From: Rallus limicola | Taxonomy: Eukaryota; Chordata; Aves; Gruiformes; Rallidae | NCBI GenBank assembly: GCA_022605955.1 | Contig: JAKCOZ010000100.1 | Location: forward strand, 901,616-965,615 | DNA length: 64,000 bases | Reading direction: 5' to 3' | Shown: one piece after another, positions 33,751-46,050 of the stretch | How the letters are laid out: each line of letters opens with the position of its first letter | Position numbering within the stretch: the first letter of the stretch is position 1 | Made by a program: the position numbers and the translations under genes | The notes under the pieces: generated by a model | Database searches by the model: none | What the model saw: the letters and a program-made list of their open reading frames with translations, nothing else | What the model was told of the DNA's origin: nothing

Positions 33751-34235
33751 TCATAGTATCATAGAATGGGCTGGGTTGGAAGGGACCCCAAGGATCAGAG
33801 AGCTCCAACCCCCCTGACACAGGCAGGGACACCAACCTCCAGCCCTGCAGCTACACAAGGTTGCCCAGGGCCCCAGCCAACCTGGCCTTCAACACCCCCA
33901 GGGATGGGGCACCCACCCCCTCTCTAGGCAGCCTGTTCCAGCCCCTCACCACTCTCTCTGCAAAGAACTTCCCCCTCAGATCTCCTCTAACCCTTCCCTC
34001 CTCCAGCTTCACTCCAGCCCCCTTGTCCTGCCATTGTCTGCCCTTTGAACAAGCTGATTCCCCTCCTGTTCCTCTGCTCCCTTCAGGGACTGGCAGGCTG
34101 CAATGAGGTCCCCCCACAGCCTTCTCTTCTCCAGGCTGACCCAGCCCAGCTCCCTCAGCCTCTCTTCACTGGGGAGCTGCTCCAGCCCTTTAATCATCTT
34201 CATGGCCCTCCTTTGAACCCTCTCCAACATTTCCC
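33751..34235 (-). mobile_element. CR1 LINE, type C with intact frame at one C lesion
   Basis: From 'tcatagtatcatagaatggg' to 'accctctccaacatttcccc'. In sense it reads 'ttcaaaggagggccatgaag', where other C copies read 'gtcagaggagccatgaag' (two bases shorter), so this copy keeps the ORF2 frame [19 protein letters not shown]. It looks closer to a functional source than its relatives. Confidence 0.93.
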
Positions 34236-36709
34236 CAGGTTTAAAAAAGATTTAACCATTATCCCACATTTGGAGCTGCTTGGGGAAATACCCACAACGG
34301 GCCATCTGCAGGAAAATAAATGGCTAGAGGTCACCAGAGCACGACGGATGCCACCTTCTCCTCCCAGCCCTCTGTACCCACCATCTCCTTGGGCTGCTCT
34401 GCACCCCCTCCTCCCCTCAGAGGAAAGCTGATCTCCCCTCCTCGGTGTCACCTGAAAGTGGGGATCTGCTTTCAGCCCCATCCCGCCACCGCCACTCTGT
34501 TACTGACAGCGACGCATACTAAGTGGCTCTGTCGCCTCTCCCAAATCCTCAGCAGTATTGCTGGCTCCAGGGAACTTCACCTGGGAACTGCAGAGATGCC
34601 CTGGATAACCACAGAGGAAGGTTAACCCTTGGGGGTTCCTCCACACAAGGTTTTGCTCCCAGAGCAAGGGAGCAGGGGCTTCTGGCAGGGAGACGTGGTG
34701 AACAAGGTGGAGAAATGAGTGAAAGAGGTATGGAGATACCCTGCAGATCAGAGTGCTCCATCCTGAGAGGCACAAAGGAGAGGGGAGGACACCCCAAAAG
34801 ACTTCTTGGAGGGAAGAAGACAGCTTCATGGAGTGAGGAAGACAACAAGAAAATGCAGTTCAACTCTGGCAGAAGACACTCAAGGCAGGGAGGTGAACAG
34901 ATTGTGTCTTATCTGGCACAAGTGGACAATGATTTTATCTCCAGTTCTTGGAAAAAAAGACTCTAGGAAGCTGTGAGATGCCCCATTCATGGATTCCTGA
35001 GGATTTCTTCTTTCCTTTGCCTAGAACAAGCATTGCATGGCTTCATCCAAGGATTCCAGTTAATCCAGTGGTGCAGGTGAAGATTGTCCTGGGAATCCTA
35101 AAGCAGGATTTGAACCCGTCTTCTTGTAGATGAGACTGCAAAAGTTGATGCAAATGGGACAAATGAATCTTTAGGAAGTCACAAAGCAACTCACCTGGAT
35201 GGATGCAAGGGAGTTCCCTTGGGGTGATTTGTCTCTTTACCACCCCCTCCACGTTGTCCACATGGTCACTGACACCTTTCTAACCCACTTTCCTCACCCC
35301 AAGAAATAAACCAAGAGTGCCTGGGCTGCTTCTACCCAGGAGATGACATGATTAGTCCAAGGTTTCTAATTCAGTTGTATGGAGTACAATCTCCATATCT
35401 ACCCAGTCATAAGGAGGTTGTCACTCACAACTTGTAAGTGAAAAACTGGACAGCTGTCAAGATCTATTGAAGACCCTCCTTGCTGTCATACCAGCTGTTC
35501 AGAGGATTTTCAGTGGCTTCCAAGCTTGGTGGTCCAAATTCAGTCAAGGATCCTTTCAGTGTTCAAATTAACATATGCTGGATGTTCTTTGGTGTTCATT
35601 GCAAGCATTGAATATGTGGCATATGTGTATTGCAATCCCTGGGAGGGCAGGTTTGTGGGGAGTGGGGTGCAGAGCAACTGGGGGTGGTGGAAATTTTCGT
35701 TATGACTCAAAGTTATAACACTTCCAGTTTGAGGGAGAAAATGAAGAGATGGCTCCTGGGAAGGTGATGGTGCTAGCAACCGGCATCTGGAAGCGTTTGT
35801 CATTCATGCCCAGATGATTTAGGTATCCCAAAATGTCACATCCAGGTTTATCTGCTAAACCTGGGCTCCTGGCCTTTCTGCTGTCCATCTGGGGGATGTG
35901 CTGGCTTCCAGGTTTCCAGCTGGAAAATGAGGTGAAGGCAAGGTGCAGAGCAGAGATGGGTTAATATGTGCTAGGGTTTGCCCTAAGCAAGAGATGGGAC
36001 AAGACAATGAGCGCCCAAGCAAGCCTGGGACCCTGAAGCATTCCCATGTTCCACAGATGGACACTTAACTGCATCCCAGATGCCACCTGAAAGGTGAAAA
36101 GCAACCACAAAGCTGCAAGAAAGTGTAGACAGTTGCAGTCCCACTGAGCACAGCATGTAGAGTTTTTACATGGAGGACTTAGGAGCTGATGCCTCCTGTT
36201 TTCTTCATGGGGTTGCCTTGGGAAGAAGGGTTGTGGTGGATGTTTCCAGACGTTTCTATCCAGTAGGATGGAAGTCTGGGGGTAAGAAAGCTCAGACTAA
36301 ACTACATGACTGCAGTGCTCATTCTGCAGCCTTTTGGCTAACCAAATACTCCAAGGATAGGAGGGAAACCAGTTCTGCATAGATCTGCCTTGGCTCTTGG
36401 CCTGGAAATGAGGAAGAGCATTAACTCTAATGTGTTGGAGGTGGGGGCAGGCACAAGGAATTTTGTTAAGTAGTTAATGGACACAGAATTTGGTCAGCCC
36501 TATGGCACCGACTTCTGCTAACTCGGGGATTTTAGCAACCCTGTGGGATGCAGGCTTGGATAGAAATGCTCTGAAACCAGACACTCTCTGGCTGGGATGG
36601 CTGGTGGGGGGGGAAACCTGGCTGCTGCAGGGATATTAACTCACAGACTTCCCCTTGCTGGGAAGCCTGTCCTGCTCATGGCAGCATGGCAGCCCTCAGC
36701 ATCTGGTTG
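34236..36709. other. Unique sequence, no gene recognised
   Basis: About 2.5 kb without CR1. A CpG-bearing patch lies near 34480-34540. The frames 34523-34966 (147 codons) and 34549-34863 minus (104 codons) overlap and do not resemble proteins. A tRNA-like T-arm sequence near 35105 was checked and rejected. Confidence 0.5.
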
Positions 36710-37373
36710 ATGACAGGGTGGCCATGAGCCAGCAGTGTGGCCTGGGGGCTGAGAGAGCCCATGGCATCCTGGGGGGCATCAGGAGGAGTGTGGGCAGCAG
36801 GTCCCAGGAGGGGATCCTCCCCCTCTGCTCTGCCCTGCTCAGGCCCCAGCTGGAGTGTTGTGTCCAGTGCTGGGCTCCCTGGGATAGAAAAGACAGGGAT
36901 CTCCTGGAGAGAGTCCAGAGGAGGCTCTGGAGATGCTGAAGGGCCTGGAGCATCTCCCCTGTGAGGAAAGGCTGAGGGAGCTGGGGCTGTTCAGCCTGGA
37001 GAGAAGAAGACTAAGGGGGAAGAGAAGAAGGGTAAGAGGGGATCTAATTAATGATTATAATTATCTTCAGCATGGAATGCAGGGGGAATCAGCCAGCCCC
37101 TTTTCAGGGGTCTGTGGGGACAGGACAAGGGGCAATGGCCTCAAGTTGGAGCACAGGGAGTTCCACAGCAACATGGGGAAGAACTTCTTCCCAGTGAGGG
37201 TGAGGGAGCCCTGGGCCAGGCTGCCCAGGGGGGTGTGGAGTCTCCTTCTCTGGAGAGATTCCAGCCCCATCTGGATGCCTCCCTGTGTGCCCTGTCCTAG
37301 GGACCCTGCTTTGGCAGGGGGGTTGGACCCGATGATCTCTGGAGGTCCCTTCCAACCCCTGTGATTCTATGAT
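36710..37373 (+). mobile_element. CR1 LINE, B/D mosaic
   Basis: The 5' part is B-type, with the shared frame break and a stop at 36937-36939. The middle (about 37004-37112) is D-like ('taattaatgattataattat', 'gaatgcagggggaatcagcc'). The 3' part is B-type again. It also has a local duplication, 'agaagaagactaagggggaa' followed by gagaagaagggtaagaggg. Confidence 0.92.
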
Positions 37374-37759
37374 CTTTTGCTCCATGTTCTTCTGCTCCTG
37401 CAGCATCCTTGACTGGCAACCCTTTTTCTGTTAGCCTGGGGGACCTAATGAGATCACAGCCCTTGGTGGGGAGCTGATAACAAGCGAGTAATTCCTCCAT
37501 TCCCTACTCAGCAGAGGTTGGCGTCACAGGGTGAGTGACATGGTTTAAAGAAAACCCCATTTGTGGCCAAGATCTTTAAGGATTCCCCCTGTCCTGCTTT
37601 ACCCTCCCTCCTCATGTCTTTTTTCTGCCCCAAGCTTTCTGGCACGGAGCAGCTGGGGAATAAAATGTGAACCTTTCTGCTTTGGTCTCCCAGGCTGTGC
37701 TGGAGGCTAAGTGAGGTTAATAACTGAACATGCTGGGAGGTATTGAGGGAAGAGACAGG
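37374..37759. other. Unique sequence, no gene recognised
   Basis: About 390 bp with no recognisable feature. It leads into the conserved-looking stretch that follows. Confidence 0.4.
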
Positions 37760-38140
37760 GGAAAAAGCTGCATCCCTGATCTGATAGTGATAAACGATTG
37801 GAGATAGGCTATCTGATTTCTTCTCTCTGGTGGTCTCTCCAGTAACAGCTTCCAGGCGAGCGTGTCAGCCATTCATTAAAGGAAAATGGCAAAGATTATC
37901 ACTAATATCTTGGAGATTAGTTAGATAAACATAGGCTGCAGAAGGAATATGCAAAAGGGCCTGGGTCTGGTGGCTGCTGTAACATGCTTTTGGCTTCATT
38001 GAGTGAGCTAAAGCAATTTGCATCCGCTGCCACGCGCCCACGGAGCTCATCAAGCTGATCCGCAGGGTTGGGATGTGTTTGTAAACACACAGCATGCATG
38101 CACTTAATGCACACTCACTGCCTCCTTTCACAGTTAGGAG
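37760..38140. other. Candidate conserved non-coding element
   Basis: About 380 bp with no repeats, CpGs kept (gataaacgattggag, 'ttccaggcgagcgtgtcagc', 'ccgctgccacgcgcccacgg') and a high density of developmental-type motifs (tcattaaagg, agattatcactaat, agcaatttgcat, 'tttgtaaacacacagcatgc'). Strong by texture; not verifiable here. Confidence 0.42.
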
Positions 38141-38245
38141 CACAGGAAATTTTGCTGGGGGAGAAGGCTGGAAGCTCAAGTCATTTGTTAAATGATCCCC
38201 CAGCCAACTCGGAGCGGGATTTAAAAATGAGACGGAGGTGCAGAC

Positions 38246-38318
38246 AGAATCACAGAGTCACAGAGTCACAGAGTCACAGGATCACAGAGTCACAGAGTCA
38301 CAGTCACAGAATCACAGG
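38246..38318 (-). repeat. Expanded CR1 terminal octamer array
   Basis: About nine units of cacagagt/cacagaat/cacaggat immediately at the 3' end of the following minus-strand CR1. Most copies in the window have only one to three. Confidence 0.92.
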
Positions 38319-39110
38319 GGTTGGAAGGGACCTCCAGAGATCATCAGGTCCAACCCCCCTGCCAAAGCAGGGTCCCTAGGACAGGGCACACAGGGAGGCA
38401 TCCAGATGGGGCTGGAATCTCTCCAGAGAAGGAGACTCCACACCCCCCTGGGCAGCCTGGCCCAGGGCTCCCTCACCCTCACTGGCAAGAAGTTCTTCCC
38501 CATGTTGCTGTGGAACTCCCTGTGCTCCAACTTGAGGCCATCACCCCTTGTCCTGTCCCCACAGACACTGAGAAGAGGCTGCCCATGTCCCCCTGTGTCC
38601 CACCCTTCAGCTATTGATCCCCATTGATCAGATCCCCTCCCAGGCTGCTTCTCTCCAGGCTGAACAGCCCCAGCTCCCTCAGCCTTTCCTCCCAGGGGAG
38701 ATGCTCCAGGCCCTTCAGCATCTCCAGAGCCTCCTCTGGACTCTCTCCAGGAGATCCCTGTCTTTTCTATCCCAGGGAGCCCAGCACTGGACACAACACT
38801 CCAGCTGGGGCCTGAGCAGGGCAGAGCAGAGGGGGAGGATCCCCTCCTGGGACCTGCTGCCCACACTCCTCCTGATGCCCCCCAGGATGCCATGGGCTCT
38901 CTCAGCCCCCAGGGCACACTGCTGGCTCATGGCCACCCTGTCACCCACCAGCACCCCCAGGTCCTTCTCCACAGAGCTCCTCTCCAGCAGGTCACCCCCA
39001 GCCTGTCCTGATTCCAGCAGTTCTTCCTTCCCAGGTGCCAGACTCTCCCCTTGCTTTTGTTGACCCCCATCTGGTTTCTCCCTGCCCAGCTCTCCAGCCT
39101 GTCCAGGTCT
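38246..39110 (-). mobile_element. CR1 LINE, type B, long copy
   Basis: Extends from the octamer array to 'tctccagcctgtccaggtct', the same far-5' region as the copy at 1.4-2.3 kb. The shared B frame break places a stop at 38717-38715. The 201-codon minus frame (38312-38917) and the 149-codon plus frame are out of register. Confidence 0.96.
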
Positions 39111-40824
39111 TGAAATGATAAGTCAGTCAGGATGGAGCTAGTGGTTCCTAAGGAAAGCCCTCACCTGGATATCTTCGATATGGTCACAAAGTGTTGCAAA
39201 AAAGACAGAGCAGGAGAGGAAGTTTTTCCCTTGAGAAGTTGCAAATGAAAATAACCTTGATACTTTTTTTTTTTAACAGAAAATTGTCTGGTTTTTTATC
39301 TTTCACAAGTGAAATACAAAAAAAACCCCTGCTCTAATCTGGCCCTTCTTGATCAGAGGGGTGGCCAGAGCAGAGTTTTCCAGAAGTCCCATCCTTCCTC
39401 AATCACTCCTGTGAATGTGAACGGGAAGCTTTGCTGCAGAGCAGCTTTCTGAAAGAAAGGGATACCCAGAGCTCAGTGTCAAATGGTGTTTTGTTTCCTT
39501 TTAAAGAAAAAAACAACCCCAGCAAGCAGAAACACTCGTGGCGCTAAGTCTAAATGAGGCAAAAGCTGTTGTTTCCTATTGACGCAAGTGTCAGCTCTTG
39601 TTTCTCTTTCTTTTCAACCTGAAAGCCAAAGTCACATTTTTAAGTCAAAACAGGGGAGAAATGTAAGGGATGCTGGAAGGGAACTGCCATTTTAGACCCC
39701 CCCATTTTGCTGTGCAAGGAGAAAGCAGGGGGAAGAGCGCCAGCTCTCACTCTGTCCTTTGGCTTGGTTTGCTGTGGGCAAGGGGTGAACGTGGCCACCT
39801 TCTCCTGGTGCAGGTTGGGGTGCAGCATCCACCTCTCTGAGCTGAGATATTTTGTCCCCTCTGCATCCCCCTTGTCACAGAGGGATGTCCTTGGGAACGT
39901 GGGATGCTGCTGGTATTGTTTTGGCCTGGGGTAGGTCTGCTAAATGGCAGAGGGTTCATGGGGTTTTATTTCCTCAGATAACAGGCTTGACTTTTTATTA
40001 GCATCCATAAGAGGCTTTTTCTTCCTGATGTTACTTGGGTTTTTGGCTCCTCACTGCCTGGCTCTCCTTGGTAGAACACCACTGAGCAGAAAGTTCCTCT
40101 GCAATGACTTGAAAGCCCTAACCTAGGGGGGAACACCAAGAGAGGTGCAAGGACCTGGGGGTGAGCCCACATTCCTGAGGTCTCTGAAGTCAGGGCCATG
40201 GCTCTGATGCCATCTTACCCTTCCAGGTTATGAATTGGGTTGGTGAAGCATCCTAAGAAGCCAGGAGAAAACATGGAGGCCAAACTTTTATGCCCATCCA
40301 ACCCTCTCCCCCAGCCCACCTTCACCAGTACCTTTAAATATCCTAAAATAAATGCAACCTGATGCTTGATTTCTATCATACCCACCAAAGGGGTGGATGC
40401 TGCGGGGGGGGGATGTGTGTCTGTGTGAGACTTTTCTGCAAAGTTTGCAACACAGAAGCTTTTGGGGGCAGAAGAATGAGCCTTTAGCAGACTCCAGGCA
40501 TCTTTGATGGCTCAGGCATCTCAGAGGCATCGCAGATGCAGAGAGTCTGGTGGCTTCCAAGGTATCAAAACTGCTCCTGTGCAGGCACAAACCCTGTGTG
40601 CTGCCAGTGCAGCTGTTAAAGCAAAAAGAACCAACCCAAAACACCTTTCCACAGCAGGAATTTCCACTGGAGCAGGCAGGATTGAAGATAACAGGTAGAT
40701 AAGAGACAGAAAGAAGAAGAAGAAAAAAGAGCAGGGAAATTTACATGAAATATGGCATTTCTTATCCTTTACACTCCCCTTATGTCTCCTCTGTGCTCCC
40801 CAATATTCCACTCCCCTCCCAACA
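39111..40824. other. Unique sequence; small conserved-looking patch
   Basis: About 1.7 kb, no gene. A T10 and A-rich patches lie at 39266-39320. 39500-39650 keeps CpGs ('cactcgtggcgctaagtcta', 'cctattgacgcaagtgtcag') and may be non-coding conserved DNA. Confidence 0.45.
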
Positions 40825-41243
40825 ATCATAGACTAGTCTGGGTTGGAAGGGACCCCAAGGATCAGAGAGCTCCAACCCCCCTGACACAGGCAGGGACACC
40901 AACCTCCAGGCCTGGAGCTACACAAGGTTGCCCAGGGCCCCAGCCAACCTGGCCTTCAACACCTCCAGGGATGGGGCATCCACCCCCTCCCTGGGCAGCC
41001 TGTTCCAGCCCCTCACCACTCTCTCTGCAAAGAACTTCCCCCTCAGATCTCCTCTAACCCTTCCCTCCTCCAGCTTCACTCCAGCCCCCTTGTCCTGCCA
41101 GGCTCTGCCCTTTGAACAAGCTGATTCCCCTCCTGTTCCTCTGCTCCCTTCAGGGACTGGCAGGCTGCAATGAGGTACCCCCACAGCCTTCTCTTCTCCA
41201 GGCTGAACCAGCCCAGCTCCCTCAGCCTTTCCTCATAAGGGAG
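40825..41243 (-). mobile_element. CR1 LINE, type C
   Basis: From 'atcatagactagtctgggtt' to 'cagcctttcctcataaggga'. It stops just short of the C frame-disruption site. Confidence 0.94.
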
Positions 41244-41409
41244 GTGAATGACAGCCCTCCCCTTCCTTGTGTAATAAACAGAAGTGGATGGAAAATAAAA
41301 AGCTAGGTGTTTGGTTTTTTTCTTTTTTTAAATTTATATGTTATATATATATATATTTATTTTTATTTATTTTATTTTCCACCTCTGCATTCAGATGGAG
41401 GTGGGATGC

Positions 41410-41461
41410 TCTGTGTGTCTCTGTGTGTCTGTGTCTGTGTGTGTGTGTGTGTGTGGTGTGT
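41410..41461. repeat. (TG)n-rich microsatellite
   Basis: Interrupted ctgtgtgtct units followed by a pure tg run and ggtgtg. Confidence 0.92.
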
Positions 41462-44369
41462 GATGAAATTCAGGCCAAGCAGGCAGTGTAGAGAATTCAG
41501 CCACCCTCAGCAGTAAATACTAGCAGGAGCAGCAGGATTGAAAGAGCTGGAGGAGATGAGAAAAGAAAGGATGTGCATAATTGCACACTCAAAATGCCAC
41601 CTTCAATTGCCGCTGCAGAGAAGCCAGCCTGGTCCCTGCCGCAGCCCTGCAGAGCACTGCCAGGGCACTGCTGATTCCCAGGCACCGTCCTGCATCAGGG
41701 TGGGATGACTTCAAATAAATCCATAATAAAACCACACTCTCTACTTTCTTTTTTTTTAAATTTCTTTTTATTAAAATAATTTATTTATTAAATTATCTCC
41801 TCCCCCCCCCTCCCCTTTCCTTCCCCCTACCCAAAGAAACCCCCAGCTTCTGGAATCTTGAGCTTTTACTATTCTTTCAGCCAGCTCCTCTCTGTTCCTA
41901 CCTACTTTCACAACCAGGAGAAAAAAAAAAAACAGCTTTCAAGATGCTGTGGCAAATCTTAGGACTGCAGTGCTTTCAGATGATTTTTACCTAACATCAG
42001 GTTTTCTTTTCTGGTGAATTGGGTGATCTTATCAGATCATGAGCTGTAAGAGTTCTTAGCAGACTGATTTTCTGGATGCATGCATGCTTGTCTTTTATTG
42101 TTTGGTTTTATTTTGTTCCTACGGGCTCCAGCCTGGAGACTGGAGAGAAAACTGCCCTTTCCCCAGCCCACCCCTTCTTTGCAGCACAAGGGCTGCTGTT
42201 TCCTCCCCTGTTCTTACATGATCCGACCCCCTAATCTGAACCCAGGCAGCCCTTCACAATTGTGCACACGTTGCATCAACTAAATAAAGAGCAGCAGGGA
42301 AACTGAGGCTGGTTTGGGGAGCACACGGAGCATCTCCACAGCCAGTCCAAACTGGGAGCTTCACCTTCAGTCCCAGCCCTGTGTGTGTGTGTGTGTGGAG
42401 GGGTTTGGCTCAGCTCTGCGTGACTTTTGTGTCCCTGAGGAGAGGGACACACCACTCAGTCTCTCACCTCTTTCTCTGCTGTGGGGTTGTTTCTCTCTAA
42501 AGTTTTAGCTTTGGTAGCCCCTCTCTTAATTTTAGGACGAGCTTTCACGATGCTGCTAGTCCTTAGCTGTTCTCAAAAGCTTCTGGCCAGCTCTCATCTC
42601 TCCACTGCCCTGAATTCGTTGCAGGTACCTTCCCCCTCCAAAGTAAAGCCTTGCAGTCAGTAGAGATGCAGCTTATACCCATCTCAGTGTTATCTGAAGC
42701 TGTGCCTTTGCGATAATACCACAAAACGCTGGTCAACACTTTCTGACAGTGGCATTTCCTACTAGGAAAAGAGACTCTTCTTGTCAAAAACCCACCTTGG
42801 GATCAGGCTGATTGTGGTGATGTGGGTTGTTTTCCTTTTAATATTAAAAATATTGAGGTGAGTTGTTCCCACTGTCTCGCTTCACTCGCAAAAGCAACCA
42901 AATGTTTTGTGATGCCAGGGGGAAAACCTACTGCTTCAGCGTGGTGATTTCTCCGTGTGGTGAGAGTTAAACCTTGGATTTAACAATATGTTGGATTATC
43001 AAGTTGAGATTATCTTTTGTTTTGCCATGTTTCACTGCCAGTGAGATGGCACATTTTTGATCGACTGAACTGAGCCAGTGTGACACCAGAACTAAATATT
43101 TCCGGGTTGCTTGTGTTCTGAGGAGAAATTTCAAAGCCTCAGGTGCCTTTTTGGCTTCAGCACACAAACCCATTTCCAGATGTTAGGATTTTCCAGCAGA
43201 ATAAAATGCCATTTTCCAGCAAAACCATGTGCTGAACACTTAAGACAACTTCTCAAAGAGTAATTCCAGGTTCCCATGGGGGTTTTTCCCCCCCATCTTT
43301 TTTTTTTGCCAGCATATATTTTTTTTAAAATGCTATTTTATCAAGATGCTATTTTTTTTTTTCACAGAGGGGAGAGTAACCCCCCATGCAAATAACAATT
43401 AGCAAATGCATACAGCAAGGTGCTGCTGCTCCTCGGGCATCTCTCTGGGTGCAGTTGTTCCCAGGATCCTGCCACCTACATGGTGAGATGGAGATTAAAG
43501 AGAGGGGCACAAGGAGACGACATGGGATGTGTCTCACTCTTGTGCTGTTACCCCCTGAAGCCAAAACAGCTGAGGCTATAGGAAAGAAGAGCCAGACCCT
43601 GCTTCTATACTCGATAATCGATTTGCACTGTAATTATTTACCTCCCTGGCAGAGCAAAACCCAAGTCCCTTCCCAGGAGGGTGATGCTCCCGTGGCCATG
43701 TAAGCAGTTCCACAGCTGTGGGTAGGAGAAGAGCCCGGTGGGCTCAACAAAATGAGCCTGACACCCCCAAATTAACATGTTCTCTGAGTGTCAGCAGAAA
43801 AATCTTCAGAAAGGGGCTGGCTGCAGCCAAGTGACAGAGCATAGGACAACTTGGCTTTTTCTTTTTTTTTTTTTTGAAGGGGGGAAAAAGAAGTTTGAAT
43901 TGATCATTGTGGGGAGCTATCATATAATTATGTTTGTTCTGGGTGCTGACCAGGACTTCTACTGCCTTAAGCACAAGGAAAACACAGATTTGGAACAGCT
44001 TTTCCTAAGATGCACAGGATTTATTTTACATTTTTCATGTGGATGTCGATTATAAAGTGTATGGGTGCAGAAGGAAAAAAAAAATAAATCAGATTTTCTC
44101 TGCTAGAATTGTGTATTCTTATTATAGGTATATTATATCCCCTTGCATTATCTTCCTGTGACAGCACAGAGTTTAAAGGGAACCCTTTTCCTGGCAGGCT
44201 GGCAGTGAAGTCCCTGCTCCTGTGAACACTTCTGCACAAGTGTGACTTTGATGGAGTTGGGAAGTGACTTGGTACCATTTTACAGTCACTTCTCAGCCCT
44301 TTAGTTTCCCCCCCCAGCCACATGGATTAAAAAAAGGCAAGAGAGAGGCTGGAGCCCTGAATATCTGCA

Positions 44370-44960
44370 TCAGACACACACAGATGCTTATTTATACCTG
44401 CCAGCCTGGGGAGAGACGCAGGGCTACGCTGGTGTAAAATCAGGAGCGAATCCATCAACGTCAGCACTTTCCCATCGGTCTAAAGGCGATCCAGCTAAGC
44501 TTGAGCCCATCCCCTTCTCTCCCACCCTGCCTGGATGTGCCCCTCCTCAAAGGATGTGAGGGAACCAGCAGTTTAAATCACTATTTATATGATGTCAAGC
44601 CTGTTTATTGCACTCACCAGCTCCCTAGCAGTCCCATCTCACATAAACCCCAACGTCATCCCTTTAAGATTCCAACTCCTCAGTAAGTTTTGTTTAAAGA
44701 CAGAGCCCCGTGCTTGCAAGTGGAGCTTTTATTCAGGTGTCCTCAGCCTCAGCTTCTCTCTCCAGCCCCTCATCCCTGTTGATGCGCTGATCAATTACTC
44801 ATCAAATCTTAATGCGTGCCTTAACTCAACTGTGGCATCTTAATCAGAGCGTTGACTGCCGAGTGTCAGCCCCATCGACTTGGGGGGAGCTGGGACAAAT
44901 GAGCCCATCGACTGCCTGGTTGGGAAGAGCGTTTCTGTGAGCCTGACCTGCCGTCTAGTG
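44370..44960. other. Candidate conserved non-coding element
   Basis: Repeat-free, with many retained CpGs (gagagacgcagggctacgct, 'cccatcggtctaaaggcgat', 'gttgatgcgctgatcaatta', 'aatcagagcgttgactgccg') and AT-core motifs ('atcttaatgcgtgcctt'). The paired TCATCAA/CATCGAC motifs may be incidental. By texture only. Confidence 0.38.
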
Positions 44961-45408
44961 GCTGCAAGGGAAGAGGACGAAATGAAGACGTAGGTGCGGG
45001 GTGGAAGGGCTGGTGAAGCTCCTTGGCAAGGTTGGGGTGAAGGTTGGGGTGAGGAAGGGATGGCTGTGGGCTGTGGGGTGGGATCCTCACCTCCTTAGGA
45101 GGAGGTCTAGAGGGTGAGGAGGCTTCTCATGAGGTTGGCTTCACCGGGAGCATGGGTAGAGCTGGGGGGGTGCGTGCTGCAGGGTGAAGGGAGCATTGGG
45201 GGATACATAACCCCCCCCCCCGCCACGGGCAGGTTCACACACGTGTGTGGGGCTGGATCAGCAGAGCACGGGGTGTGTGCTGGAGCCTGGGTGGGTGCAC
45301 AGGGTGGAAAAGCAGATTGCTTGTCACCCGGGTGTCCACGTGCCCATGGATGGGGGTGTGTGTGTGTGGTTGGTACAAGCCTGTGTGATGTCTTTCAACC
45401 CTGCAAGT

Positions 45409-45875
45409 GGGGTCAGAGGAGCCATGGAGATGCTCAGAGGGCTGGAGCAGCTCCCCTATGGAGAGAGGCTGAGGGAGCTGGGCTGGGTCAGCCTGGAGAA
45501 GAGAAGGCTGTGGGGGGACCTCATTGCAGCCTGCCAGTCCCTGAAGGGAGCAGAGGAACAGGAGGGGAATCAGCTTGTTCAAAGGGCAGAGCCTGGCAGG
45601 ACAAGGGGGCTGGAGTGAAGCTGGAGGAGGGAAGGGTTAGAGGAGATCTGAGGGGGAAGTTCTTTGCAGAGAGAGTGGGGAGGGGCTGGAACAGGCTGCC
45701 CAGAGAGGGGGTGGATGCCCCATCCCTGGAGGTGTTGAAGGCCAGGTTGGCTGGGGCCCTGGGCAACCTTGTGTAGCTCCAGGCCTGGAGGTTGGTGTCC
45801 CTGCCTGTGTCAGGGGGGTTGGAGCTCTCTGATCCTTGGGGTCCCTTCCAACCCAGACCAGTCTGGGATTCTATG
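45409..45875 (+). mobile_element. CR1 LINE, type C
   Basis: From 'ggggtcagaggagccatgga' to 'ccagtctgggattctatg'. It carries the two-base C deletion at its very start. The 220-codon frame 45114-45776 merges upstream unique DNA with an out-of-register CR1 tail and is not a gene. Confidence 0.95.
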
Positions 45876-46050
45876 TCTGCAGAAGGGTTGTAGGCTGGAG
45901 GAACAATTCTTATTTTCTTGTACCTGCTTGAGCACTGCTGTCTCAGTGCATGTGTGTTTGTGTGTGTGAGTTGAGGCTTCCTGCCAGCATTCATAGGAAT
46001 GCAAAGGCTGTCCATGAGCAGAGTGTAAGTCTGTGGGAAGGAGTGTAAGT

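Larger units (their letters stand above)
41244..45408. other. Long CR1-free unique stretch
   Basis: The longest CR1-free stretch of the window, about 4.2 kb. It contains TA (41341-41356), TG (41410-41461) and GT (42381-42398) tracts, several T/A homopolymers (41748-41790, 43300-43362, 43857-43876), a C-run at 45211-45221 and the candidate conserved stretch 44370-44960. No gene recognised. Absence of recent insertions over 4 kb may reflect constraint or chance. Confidence 0.5.

Noticed and set aside
35090..35140. tRNA T-arm-like sequence (ggatttgaacccg)
   Set aside because: No matching acceptor, D or anticodon stems are found at the right spacing on either strand, so it is not a tRNA and there is no clear tRNA-derived SINE around it.
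42285..42315. MIR-like 'gggaaactgaggct' and a similar hint near 44235-44310
   Set aside because: The matched words are too short and isolated to call an ancient SINE without an alignment.
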